Positions 16,448-24,624 of a DNA stretch of 37,859 nucleotides are shown piece by piece. The position numbers were made by a program, and so were the translations under genes. Below the pieces are notes generated by a model, which was not told the DNA's origin, did not search any database, and worked only from the letters and a program-made list of their open reading frames with translations. Where the stretch lies: assembly GCA_037128705.1 (NCBI GenBank), contig JBAXVX010000034.1, forward strand, positions 1-37,859. The letters are read 5' to 3'. The DNA is from CAIVAT01 sp037128705. Lineage in GTDB: Bacteria > Bacteroidota > Bacteroidia > Bacteroidales > FEN-979. Position 1 is the first letter of the stretch. Each line of letters starts with the position of its first letter.

Positions 16448-17473
16448 ATGGAATCAACTAAAACGATCATCCCCTATATTCACCGTCAGGCTGGCCATTG
16501 CGAAAGTGGTGCTACGTCGAACCTTTTCAAATTCAACGGCCTTGAGATATCTGAACCCATGGCCTTCGGCATTGGAAATGGCCTGTACTTCAGCTATATC
16601 CCATTCCTGAAAATTCAGTTTGCCCCCATGATCTCCTTCCGGAACCTGCCGAATACGGTTTTCAAACGGTCAACTGCCTATCTTGGAATAGATTCAACCG
16701 TGGTAAAAAAGATCAAAGATCCAAAAGAGGCGATGAACATGCTGGACCAAAACCTTGAAAAGGGAATTCCTACCGGATGCCAGGTTGGTGTGTTTCAGCT
16801 AACCTTCTTCCCGCCCGAATACAGGATGCATTATAACATGCACAACCTGGTTGTTTTTGGTAAAGAGGGGAACATGTACCACGTAAGCGATACGGTGATG
16901 GAACATCCGCAAGTGATTTCCTATGATGATCTCTTGCGTGTGCGGTATGCCAAAGGAGCCTTTGCCCCGCAGGGGAAGATGTACTGGATAAATCATGCAA
17001 TTGACAGTCAGGTTGACCTGAAACCCGCCATCATTGCAGGGATCAAAAAGACGGTGTATGAGATGATCGGCATTCCTTTTCCGCTTATCGGCGTAAAGGG
17101 TTTGCGATGGATGGGCCGCGACATAAAAAAATGGCCAAAAAAGCACGGGAATGACAAAGCCTCCTTTTACCTGGGACAAATTTTACGCATGGCGGAGGAT
17201 TTTGGTACCGGTGGCGCCGGATTCCGCTTTATCTACGGCGCCTTCCTGAAAGAAGCCGGTGAACTGTTTGGCAACCATACTGAATTGCTAGAGGCGTCGG
17301 ATCTGATGGGACGGACGGCCAACAAATGGCGTGAATTCACCTATATGGGGGCCCGAAACTGCAAGAACCGCTCAAAACCTGAAGAAAATTACAGCACCCT
17401 CTCCGAAAAACTGCTTGAAATTGCAGCAGATGAGGAAAAGGTTTATCAGAAACTTAAAAAAATCAAATTTTAA
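16448..17473 (+). CDS. BtrH-like acyltransferase/cysteine-protease-fold protein, copy B
   Basis: 341 residues from the ATG at 16448; a longer in-frame start at 16364 would overlap the previous gene and adds residues unlike copy A. Triad residues conserved: Cys19 (RQAGHCESG), His132 (HYNMHNLVVFG) and Asp148 (HVSDTV). Long blocks are shared with copy A, such as SEPMAFGIG, FFPPEYRMHYNMHN, RFAKGAFAPQG-like, GTGGAGFRFI and TANKWREF. The sequence between blocks has diverged well, so the duplication is old and the two copies may accept different acyl chains or acceptors. It ends by sharing one base with the ABC ATPase start. Confidence 0.8.
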   Translation: MESTKTIIPYIHRQAGHCESGATSNLFKFNGLEISEPMAFGIGNGLYFSYIPFLKIQFAPMISFRNLPNTVFKRSTAYLGIDSTVVKKIKDPKEAMNMLDQNLEKGIPTGCQVGVFQLTFFPPEYRMHYNMHNLVVFGKEGNMYHVSDTVMEHPQVISYDDLLRVRYAKGAFAPQGKMYWINHAIDSQVDLKPAIIAGIKKTVYEMIGIPFPLIGVKGLRWMGRDIKKWPKKHGNDKASFYLGQILRMAEDFGTGGAGFRFIYGAFLKEAGELFGNHTELLEASDLMGRTANKWREFTYMGARNCKNRSKPEENYSTLSEKLLEIAADEEKVYQKLKKIKF

Positions 17474-18225
17474 TGTCACTCCGGCCGATTATTGAAATCA
17501 GGGATCTGACGAAAGTTTACAAGGGAGCCGACGAACCTGCCGTTAATGCTATATCCCTTGACATTTTTCCGAATGAGATTTTCGGATTGCTGGGACCCAA
17601 TGGTGCCGGTAAAACCACCACGATTTCCATTCTTTGCGGGTTATTCCCTGCAACCAATGGCAGCGTGATGATCGATGGCATCGACAGCCACCTCCATCTC
17701 AATAAAATAAAGCAAATTATCGGGGTGGTCCCACAGGATATTGCCCTCTATCCTACCCTTACCGGGCGTGAGAACCTTGCTTTTTTTGGCAATATGTACG
17801 GATTATACGGATCTGAACTCCGCGATAAAATTGATCATTACCTGGCCGAATTCGGACTTGAGAAACATGCCGGTAAACTGGTGAGCCGCTATTCCGGGGG
17901 AATGAAACGTCGTGTAAATCTTATCGCTGGCCTGTTGCATGATCCGAAAATCATCTTCCTGGATGAACCAACCGTCGGCATCGATGTACAATCGCGGGTC
18001 GTCATTCTCGAATATCTCAAGGAGATCAACAAAAAGGGGGTGACCATAATCTATACTTCCCACTATATGGAGGAAGCGGAACACCTTTGTACCCGCGTGG
18101 CGATCATCGACCGCGGGAATATCATCGCCCTGGGGCAGCCGAAGGATTTGCTTGAAGGACACCCGGAGTTTAAAAACCTCGAAAACATCTTTATCCATCT
18201 AACCGGCAAAGATATGAGGGACTGA
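17473..18225 (+). CDS. ABC transporter ATP-binding protein (ABC-2 type)
   Basis: 250 residues. Walker A GPNGAGKT (41-48), Q-loop VVPQD, signature YSGGMKRR, Walker B IIFLDEP followed by a switch His in YTSHYMEEAEH. Known: energises an ABC-2 export permease. The permease gene follows after 2 bases. In this locus it probably exports the acylated product or a lipid intermediate over the inner membrane; related ABC pairs are found in flexirubin clusters. Confidence 0.93.
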   Translation: MSLRPIIEIRDLTKVYKGADEPAVNAISLDIFPNEIFGLLGPNGAGKTTTISILCGLFPATNGSVMIDGIDSHLHLNKIKQIIGVVPQDIALYPTLTGRENLAFFGNMYGLYGSELRDKIDHYLAEFGLEKHAGKLVSRYSGGMKRRVNLIAGLLHDPKIIFLDEPTVGIDVQSRVVILEYLKEINKKGVTIIYTSHYMEEAEHLCTRVAIIDRGNIIALGQPKDLLEGHPEFKNLENIFIHLTGKDMRD

Positions 18226-18227
18226 TT

Positions 18228-19529
18228 ATGAGGAGATATTTGTCTGTCTGCCGAAAAGAGATGCTGCTTCTTCTCCGTGATAAATCAGGACTGGCCATGC
18301 TGTTTATCATGCCCATCGTGCTTATCGTCATATCTTCGCTGATGCAGGAATTCGGATGGAGTTCGCTCACAAAAGATCCAACCGTGCAGGTGTTGTTTGT
18401 CAACAATGACCAGGACAGCCTTGGGACAAAGATCAAAAACGGGTTTAAAGGATCAGATTCGTTCGAAGTCATCGACAGCTTAAACAATAAACCGTTAACT
18501 GCCGAAACAGCAAAAAATGCAGTTAAAAAAGGCGAGTACCTCATTGCCATCGTTGTTCCAAAAGAGGCAACCAGCACCATGAGGGCCAACGTCCGCCTGA
18601 CAGTTGCAAAAACACTGGCAGGATTTGGTATTGGGAACGCCGACCTGTTAAACGCGATCGTACTCAGGGATTCGGTTAACGTGACCATCTACTTCGATCC
18701 CACAGTAAAAAAAACCTTTAAGAATGCGGTCATCAGTTCGGTCAGGGAGAATTATTACAGGATCCAGACCGACTGGGTTTTTAAAACATTCAACCAGGAG
18801 ATCGCCGCGCAAATGCCTCTGTACAAACCGCCAAAGGAGGCTTTCAATGAAATTCTTCAGTTCAGGGAGGAGTTCCCCTCCTACCGTGAGGTTGAAATTT
18901 TACCAAATGCCACGCAGCACAACGTTCCGGCCTGGACCATCTTTGCGATGTTTTTCATCGTAATTCCACTGACGCAAAGCCTGATACAGGAACGTGAAGG
19001 AGGAAGCCTGTTCAGGTTACTCACCATGCCGATCTCCTACATGACCCTGGTGATGGGGAAAGTCGGGGTTTACCTTATTGTTTGCCTGGTCCAGACCGTA
19101 GCCATGCTTCTGGCAGGCGTTCTCATTCTCCCCCTGTTCGGCCTTCCGACCCTGGTGCTGCAGGGTGAACTTCTTGGCCTTGTCGTCATGACGCTAGTGG
19201 TTGCCATGGCCTCCGTTGGATATGGGCTGATGATCGGAACCATTGCCAAAACCCATCAGCAGGCTGCCGCCTTCGGATCGATCTCGATCATTATTCTTGC
19301 AGCCATTGGCGGATTGTGGGTTCCCATCTATCTCATGCCTCCCGTGATGCGTGCCATCTCTCACCTGAGCCCGCTGAATTGGGCCATCACCGGCTACTAC
19401 AGCATCTTCCTGCGTGGTGGAAGTTTAATGCAGATTGCTCCTGAAGCCATCAAACTCTTGATATTTTTCTTCTCAACGGTCGTTATAACCACCGTTTATC
19501 ACAAGTATAAAAGTCCTTTGAACAACTAA
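18228..19529 (+). CDS. ABC-2 type export permease
   Basis: 433 residues. One N-terminal transmembrane helix (about 22-40), a large extracytoplasmic part (about 45-235), then five or so membrane helices (245-430) with the ABC-2 region EREGGSLFRLLTMP and the LSPLNWAITGYY motif. This is the usual DrrB/YhiI-like layout. It partners the ATPase just upstream; substrate unknown. Confidence 0.9.
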   Translation: MRRYLSVCRKEMLLLLRDKSGLAMLFIMPIVLIVISSLMQEFGWSSLTKDPTVQVLFVNNDQDSLGTKIKNGFKGSDSFEVIDSLNNKPLTAETAKNAVKKGEYLIAIVVPKEATSTMRANVRLTVAKTLAGFGIGNADLLNAIVLRDSVNVTIYFDPTVKKTFKNAVISSVRENYYRIQTDWVFKTFNQEIAAQMPLYKPPKEAFNEILQFREEFPSYREVEILPNATQHNVPAWTIFAMFFIVIPLTQSLIQEREGGSLFRLLTMPISYMTLVMGKVGVYLIVCLVQTVAMLLAGVLILPLFGLPTLVLQGELLGLVVMTLVVAMASVGYGLMIGTIAKTHQQAAAFGSISIIILAAIGGLWVPIYLMPPVMRAISHLSPLNWAITGYYSIFLRGGSLMQIAPEAIKLLIFFFSTVVITTVYHKYKSPLNN

Positions 19530-19531
19530 CT

Positions 19532-19945
19532 ATGGAACTAACCGACCGGAAAGAAATCATTGTCAGGTTTTCAGAGGTTGATTCAATGCGAATCGTATGG
19601 CATGGCAATTATCTTAAATATTTTGAAGACGGGCGGGAATCATTCGGGCTGAAATACAGTCTAGGGTACCTGGATGTTTACAAACACAATGTGATGATCC
19701 CGCTTGTGAAGATCAACTGTGACTACAAGCGGCCTCTTGAATACGGGGACAACGCCATTGTTGAAACCAGGTTTGTTCCCACTGATGCCGCAAAAATTGT
19801 TTTTGAATACACCATTTACAGGAAAAAAGACCTTGAAATAGCGGCCACGGGTTCCTCCGTCCAGGTTTTTCTTACTCCGCAAGGGGAACTGCTGCTTACT
19901 GCCCCCGAATTTTTTACCGGATGGAAAAAGAAATGGGGCGTTTAA
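19532..19945 (+). CDS. 4HBT/YbgC-like acyl thioesterase
   Basis: 137 residues, hotdog fold. Active-site stretch SEVDSMRIVWHGNYLKYFED with the conserved Asp17, then DYKRPLEYGD. Known: YbgC-type enzymes hydrolyse acyl-CoA or acyl-ACP; aryl-polyene loci carry one (ApeK-like). Possible roles are release of the product or clearing of stalled chains. Follows the permease by 2 bases. Confidence 0.88.
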   Translation: MELTDRKEIIVRFSEVDSMRIVWHGNYLKYFEDGRESFGLKYSLGYLDVYKHNVMIPLVKINCDYKRPLEYGDNAIVETRFVPTDAAKIVFEYTIYRKKDLEIAATGSSVQVFLTPQGELLLTAPEFFTGWKKKWGV

Positions 19946-19956
19946 CAGTGGATGGC

Positions 19957-21132
19957 ATGAAACCGGTCTATATCCTGAATGATAATATCACCACTTCGCT
20001 TGGTTTTACAACCTCCGAAAACATTGATGCCATTAAGAAAGATGTGATCGGTATCCGGATGGTGGATGATCCCATTCTTTATCCCAGGCCGATCCTGCTT
20101 TCGCGCATTGATACTGATCAGCTCACGTTGAGGTTCGGGAAGGTTTTGCAGCAATTCAGGAAAGATGCACCTGCAGAATCATTTACCCGCCTCGAACAGA
20201 TGTTCATTGTATCCATTTCGGATGCGCTGCAGGGAAAGACGGATATACCTTTAAGGCAACGGACGCTGTTGGTTATCTCTACTACCAAAGGAAACATTGA
20301 CCTGCTCGAAAACCGGTACAAAACCCTGTTTAGCCATAAGCGCCTTTATCTATGGGAACTGGGCCGGATCATCCAGCAGTTCTTTGGTTTTTCAAATCCC
20401 CCGTTAATTATCTCCAACGCATGTATTTCGGGCGTGGTTGCGATGATGGCAGCAACGCGTTACCTTCAATCGGGGACCTATGATCATGCCGTGGTGACCG
20501 GTGGCGACATTGCATCTGAATTTGTCATTTCAGGGTTCCAGTCTTTCCAGGCACTGAGCCCGGCCGTTTGCAAGCCATTTGATCTAAACCGCACCGGATT
20601 GTCGCTGGGAGAGGGATGCGGCACCATGATACTTTCAACAAAGGCCTCTTTATCGACTCCTGGTGTTCCTATCCGGGTGGCGGGGGCCGCCACGAGCAAT
20701 GATGCGAATCACATTTCGGGCCCTTCACGCACGGGAGAAGAGCTGAGCAGTGCAATCAACCAGGCCATGATTCAGGCATCCCTGTCATCTTCTGAAATCG
20801 GTTATATTTCGGCGCATGGTACCGCGACCCAGTATAATGATGAGATGGAATCGAAGGCAATTGAACTGAGCGGAATGCAGCATGTTCCGGTTAACAGTCT
20901 GAAGGGCTACTGGGGACATACCCTGGGCGCTGCAGGGATGATCGAATCAGTGGCCGCCATTTCTTCGATGAAAAGCAGCACACTCTACCGTTCGGCAGGG
21001 TTTGAAACACTGGGAGTCCCTGTTGAACTGAATGTAATTTCAGCACATCATCCTGCAGAGGTTTCAGCGTGTCTCAAAACAGCCTCAGGGTTTGGCGGAT
21101 GCAATGCTGCCATCATTTATCAGAAACAATAA
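19957..21132 (+). CDS. Beta-ketoacyl-ACP synthase, ketosynthase 2 (ApeR/ApeC-like)
   Basis: 391 residues from the ATG at 19957; a longer start at 19921 would overlap the thioesterase gene and its added residues do not look like a ketosynthase N-terminus (MKPVYILND does). Active-site residues are Cys156 in SNACISG, His287 in SAHGTAT and His321 in GYWGHTLGAAG, so it should be active. The N-terminal third is unusual (about 100 residues without the normal FabF motifs). It is followed after 1 base by a half-length ketosynthase-like protein, which suggests the two form a pair. Confidence 0.85.
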   Translation: MKPVYILNDNITTSLGFTTSENIDAIKKDVIGIRMVDDPILYPRPILLSRIDTDQLTLRFGKVLQQFRKDAPAESFTRLEQMFIVSISDALQGKTDIPLRQRTLLVISTTKGNIDLLENRYKTLFSHKRLYLWELGRIIQQFFGFSNPPLIISNACISGVVAMMAATRYLQSGTYDHAVVTGGDIASEFVISGFQSFQALSPAVCKPFDLNRTGLSLGEGCGTMILSTKASLSTPGVPIRVAGAATSNDANHISGPSRTGEELSSAINQAMIQASLSSSEIGYISAHGTATQYNDEMESKAIELSGMQHVPVNSLKGYWGHTLGAAGMIESVAAISSMKSSTLYRSAGFETLGVPVELNVISAHHPAEVSACLKTASGFGGCNAAIIYQKQ

Positions 21133-21133
21133 C

Positions 21134-21784
21134 ATGGAACGTATTATAACCTCCTATTGCCATCTCCATGATCATAAGGTCATCGTGAACGACCGGCTTC
21201 TGTTTTATCAGGAAAATATTACTAAATTTGCAGAGATTTTAAAGGCAGTTTACAAGCAAGAGAAGATCAATTATCCCAAGTTTTACAAGATGGATGCCAT
21301 CAGCAAACTTGGATTCATGGCAGCTGAACTGGTTTTGAAAGATAAAACAATTGAAGGGTATCGCCCCGAAACGGTGGGTGTGGTATTGTCAAATTCAAGC
21401 TCAAGTCTTGATACCGACATAACCCACAACGAAACCATCAAAGACCGTTCGGCCTATTATCCAAGCCCTTCGGTTTTTGTATATACACTTCCCAACATTG
21501 TGATTGGGGAGGTGTGTATCAGGCATAAAATCAAAGGGGAAAATGCCTTTTTGATCTCGGAAGCATTTAACAGCAAAATGCTGTCAAGTTATGCGGAAGA
21601 GTTGTTTATCAACAGGCGGGTGGATGCCTGCCTTTGTGGTTGGATTGAGGTGCTGGGTGACAAATTCAACGCCCTGGCAGTTCTGGTTGAAAATGATGAC
21701 CGGGGCCGCTCTGGTGAAGTTTCAGGCTTCAAACCACTGCTTTTTAATGAGAAGAATCTTAATTTATTAATGACCCACAATTGA
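21134..21784 (+). CDS. Half-length, catalytically dead ketosynthase-like protein
   Basis: 216 residues from the ATG at 21134; the TTG at 21092 lies inside the previous gene. The sequence matches only the N-terminal half of a ketosynthase: GVVLSNSSSSLDTDI, then SPSVFVYTLPNIVIGEV, then a short IKGENAFLISEAFNS where the nucleophile Cys motif should be. No Cys and no His-His half are present, so no condensation is possible. This may be a structural partner of ketosynthase 2 or of another thiolase-fold subunit. It is uninterrupted and keeps tight spacing (1 and 9 bases), so it looks like a real gene and not a broken one. Confidence 0.78.
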   Translation: MERIITSYCHLHDHKVIVNDRLLFYQENITKFAEILKAVYKQEKINYPKFYKMDAISKLGFMAAELVLKDKTIEGYRPETVGVVLSNSSSSLDTDITHNETIKDRSAYYPSPSVFVYTLPNIVIGEVCIRHKIKGENAFLISEAFNSKMLSSYAEELFINRRVDACLCGWIEVLGDKFNALAVLVENDDRGRSGEVSGFKPLLFNEKNLNLLMTHN

Positions 21785-21793
21785 CCTGATCTT

Positions 21794-22048
21794 ATGGAAG
21801 AATTAATCAACAAGCTGAAAAAAGAGGTAATTGAGCAATTAAACCTGGAAGATATTTCCCCTGAAGATATCAATCCTGATTCCCCCCTGTTTGGCGAAGG
21901 CCTCGGGCTGGATTCCATCGATGCACTGGAACTGATTGTTTTATTGGAGAAAAACTATGGAATTAAAATAGAAGATCCCAAAGATGGTAAGAAAATCTTC
22001 TTCTCCATCCGTTCGATGGCCGAATACATTACCGAGCATAAAAAATAA
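21794..22048 (+). CDS. Acyl carrier protein 2
   Basis: 84 residues. Attachment site Ser41 in LGLDSIDALEL. The sequence (GEGLGLDSIDALELIVLLEK) is of the type found in aryl-polyene and flexirubin loci and differs from ACP 1. It lies 6 bases before ketosynthase 3 and is the likely carrier for polyene extension by the two ketosynthase/chain-length-factor pairs that follow. Confidence 0.93.
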   Translation: MEELINKLKKEVIEQLNLEDISPEDINPDSPLFGEGLGLDSIDALELIVLLEKNYGIKIEDPKDGKKIFFSIRSMAEYITEHKK

Positions 22049-22054
22049 ATCCCG

Positions 22055-23260
22055 ATGCCCAAACGGATTTACATTACCGGTTATGGCATCATATCCTGCA
22101 TCGGCAATAATATTGCAGAAAATTTAACCTCCCTTCTTCAGTCAAGGTCAGGGTTAGGTCCTCTTCGTCAAATCGACTCATTGCTTAAGGATGAATTGTT
22201 TGTTGGTGAAGTGCCCAAAAACCTGGACGAACTGTTTCAGATGGCCGGGATCACCCCGGCAGAGGGCTACTCAAGAAATTCATTGCTTGGAATCATTGCA
22301 GCCCGTGAAGCATTTACCCATGGCCGGCTTGATGACCATCGGGAATTGAAAACCGGGCTGATTTCCGCCACAACCGTCGGGGGTATGGATCGCTGCGAAC
22401 TCTATTATGCTGATTTTCTTACCAATGATTCGCGCAATTCCTACATCGATTCTTATGATTGTGCCGACAGTACCGAGAAAATAGCCTTTCTTTTAGGAAT
22501 CAGGGATTTCGTGACGACCATCAGTACGGCCTGTTCCTCTGCAGCCAATTCGATCATGCTGGGCGCCCGTATGATCCGCAGCGGAAGGCTCGACCGCGTC
22601 CTGGCGGGTGGATGTGAGTCTCTCACGAAATTTCATCTGAACGGGTTCAACGCCTTGAAAATACTGGATAAAGATCCATGCAAACCCTTTGATGAGAAAA
22701 GGGCGGGCATCAACCTTGGCGAAGGAGCGGCTTACCTGGTTCTCGAGTCGGAAGAAAGCATCCTTAAAACAGGGAATCAGCCGCTGTGTGAAGTGGCAGG
22801 ATGGGGAAATTCATGCGAAGCCTTTCACCAAACCGCATCCTCTCCCGACGGTACCGGGGCCTACCTGGCCATGAAAAAGGCGCTCGATCTGAGTGGCCTG
22901 GCTCCCGAAGCCATTGACTATATCAATGCCCACGGTACAGGAACCGATAACAATGACCTTTCGGAAGGCCGTGCCATCGAAAGACTTTTTGGAGACCGGA
23001 TCCCCATGGTAAGTTCAACAAAGCCATTCACCGGGCATACCACCAGCGCGGCTGGTTCAACCGAGGCCATTCTGTCGATCCTTTGCCTTCAGCACCAGGT
23101 TATCTGGCCCAACCTGAATTTCAGCCAGCGCATCAGTGAACTCTCCTTCTCCCCTGTTGAAAAGCTGATCTCCAATGTTCCGGTCAATGCCGTCATGTCC
23201 AATTCATTCGGATTTGGAGGAAATGATACTTCGTTGGTTTTTAAAAAGGTAACAGGGTGA
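22055..23260 (+). CDS. Beta-ketoacyl-ACP synthase, ketosynthase 3 (pairs with CLF 1)
   Basis: 401 residues, FabF-like. Cys160 (TACSSAAN), His293 (NAHGTGTDNND), His328 (FTGHTTSAAGS). A close paralogue of the 24625-25866 product; shared blocks include GLISATTVGGMD, LNGFN, ASSPDGTGA and GTGTxNNDLSEG. The stop codon TGA falls inside an 8-bp repeat array that begins at 23248, so the last residues (VTG) come from the repeat. A Cys-less partner follows, giving a type II PKS KS-CLF pair. Confidence 0.92.
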   Translation: MPKRIYITGYGIISCIGNNIAENLTSLLQSRSGLGPLRQIDSLLKDELFVGEVPKNLDELFQMAGITPAEGYSRNSLLGIIAAREAFTHGRLDDHRELKTGLISATTVGGMDRCELYYADFLTNDSRNSYIDSYDCADSTEKIAFLLGIRDFVTTISTACSSAANSIMLGARMIRSGRLDRVLAGGCESLTKFHLNGFNALKILDKDPCKPFDEKRAGINLGEGAAYLVLESEESILKTGNQPLCEVAGWGNSCEAFHQTASSPDGTGAYLAMKKALDLSGLAPEAIDYINAHGTGTDNNDLSEGRAIERLFGDRIPMVSSTKPFTGHTTSAAGSTEAILSILCLQHQVIWPNLNFSQRISELSFSPVEKLISNVPVNAVMSNSFGFGGNDTSLVFKKVTG

Positions 23261-23303
23261 CAGGGTAACAGGGTAACAAGGTGACAGGGTAACAAGGTAA
23301 AAA
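23248..23303. repeat. 8-bp tandem repeat array (GGTRACAR, 7 units)
   Basis: GGTAACAG, GGTGACAG, GGTAACAG, GGTAACAA, GGTGACAG, GGTAACAA, GGTAAAAA in unbroken phase. It runs over the 3' end and stop codon of ketosynthase 3 into the gap. Confidence 0.9.
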
Positions 23304-23325
23304 GTGATAAAGTAATGAAGAACAA

Positions 23326-23402
23326 ATTCGTCATTCGTCATTCGTCATTCGTCATTCGTCATTCCTAATTCGTCATTCGTCATTCGTCATTCGTAATTCG
23401 TA
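23326..23402. repeat. 7-bp tandem repeat array (ATTCGTC, 11 units)
   Basis: Five ATTCGTC units, one ATTCCTA, three ATTCGTC and two ATTCGTA, without gaps, ending 10 bases before the next start codon. The gap 23261-23412 is almost wholly made of the two arrays, and no promoter consensus is visible in it. Confidence 0.9.
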
Positions 23403-23412
23403 ATTATTTTAT

Positions 23413-24471
23413 ATGGCTTTTCTCAACGGCATCGGTCTTATATCACCGCAAAGGACGGCAGAAACAAATGAGTTTCTGGCTGAAGTTGTCGAATACACGG
23501 CCGATTACCTGAAGTGCATTGAGCCTGTTTATCGGAATTACATTGATCCGATTCAATCGCGCAGGATGAGCAGGTTGATCAAGATGGGCATTACCGCTGC
23601 AAAAATGAGCGTTGCACAGGCAAACCTGGCGATGCCCGATGCCATTATCACCGGCACCGGCCTGGGCAGCGTGGAAGATACCGAAAAAATACTGGGCGAT
23701 CTGACCAAAGAGGAACGATTCCTGAACCCGACCCCTTTTATTCAGTCGACCTACAACACCATCAGTTCGCAGGTGGCCATCCAGCTGAAATGCCACAACT
23801 ATAATTCAACCTATGTTCACCGGACCTTTTCATTTGAAAGCGGACTTATTGATGGATTATTGCAGATGGAGGAGCAGACAGCCTCCAATATTCTTGCTGG
23901 AGCAATTGATGAGATGACCATGAATCATCTATTGATTACCAGAAGGATAGGACAATGGAAAATGCATCCTGTTTCCAATATGAAACTTCGGGAAGATCAA
24001 ACACCAGGTGCACTGGCGGGAGAAGGTGCAGCATTTTTTGTTTTGGGATCAGGAAAAACTGAGTCGACCTATGCTGAGGTAAAAGATGTAAAAACATGGA
24101 TCAGGATGAACGGGGAACCGGATGCAGGGACGATCCTGGGCCATTTTCTGGGAAATCATGATCTCAAGGCCACGGATATCGATCTGGTGTTACTGGGCAC
24201 CAATGGGGACCTGAATTATGACCTTGTCTATGAACGGTTTGCCGATCAATTTTTTCCGGGGAAACCACTCGCCTGGTACAAGCACCTGTGTGGAGAATAC
24301 CATACGGCCACCGGTTTCGGGCTTTATGTTGCAGCCAACCTGCTTAAACGCCAGACCTATCCCGAAATTTTACATTTGAACCTGGGGGCCCCCTCACGAT
24401 TAAAAAATATCCTGATATACAACCACTTCCGAAATGTTGATCACTCCTTGATCCTGGTTCAGGGAGCATAA
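23413..24471 (+). CDS. Ketosynthase-like chain-length factor 1 (no catalytic Cys)
   Basis: 352 residues, shorter than an active ketosynthase. The thiolase-fold landmarks are visible (DAIITGTGLGSVEDTE, PTPFIQSTYNT, GEGAAFFVLG, LCGEYHTATGFGLYVA). The nucleophile region reads THRTFSFESG-like (VHRTFSFESGLIDG) with Phe141 where ketosynthases have Cys, and the NAHGT histidine is replaced (LGTNGD). Known: chain-length factors of type II PKS are Cys-less partners that shape the chain tunnel. It probably forms a heterodimer with ketosynthase 3. Confidence 0.82.
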   Translation: MAFLNGIGLISPQRTAETNEFLAEVVEYTADYLKCIEPVYRNYIDPIQSRRMSRLIKMGITAAKMSVAQANLAMPDAIITGTGLGSVEDTEKILGDLTKEERFLNPTPFIQSTYNTISSQVAIQLKCHNYNSTYVHRTFSFESGLIDGLLQMEEQTASNILAGAIDEMTMNHLLITRRIGQWKMHPVSNMKLREDQTPGALAGEGAAFFVLGSGKTESTYAEVKDVKTWIRMNGEPDAGTILGHFLGNHDLKATDIDLVLLGTNGDLNYDLVYERFADQFFPGKPLAWYKHLCGEYHTATGFGLYVAANLLKRQTYPEILHLNLGAPSRLKNILIYNHFRNVDHSLILVQGA

Positions 24472-24595
24472 ACCAAAAGATCATTCATTCATTTTTCACT
24501 TTTAAAGAATACCTGCAAAGTCCCGGACGTTGGACGATTGGTAAAAATTCCCAATAAAAACCCTGAAGCTGTATTCTCCCGTTGATTTAATCTGT

Positions 24596-24603
24596 TAATT
24601 TTG
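24596..24603 (+). promoter_or_regulatory. -7 element (TAnnTTTG) before ketosynthase 4
   Basis: TAATTTTG, 21 bases before the ATG at 24625. Its TTG end is itself an in-frame TTG codon that could be mistaken for a start (24601), but that codon would lie upstream of the expected transcription start. The 24472-24595 gap holds nothing else I can name. Confidence 0.45.
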
Positions 24604-24624
24604 CGGAAAATTGATAACCTATTC

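Noticed and set aside
23089..23334. Minus-strand frame with LLPCHLVTLLPCHPVTF-type repeats
   Set aside because: It is the translation of the 8-bp repeat array and the antisense of ketosynthase 3, a known kind of false gene.
23248..23402. Possible CRISPR array
   Set aside because: Units are 7-8 bases in direct contact, with no 20-40 base spacers and no cas genes.
24601..24624. TTG start for ketosynthase 4
   Set aside because: The TTG is part of the TAATTTTG promoter element, and the following ATG at 24625 starts a typical ketosynthase N-terminus.
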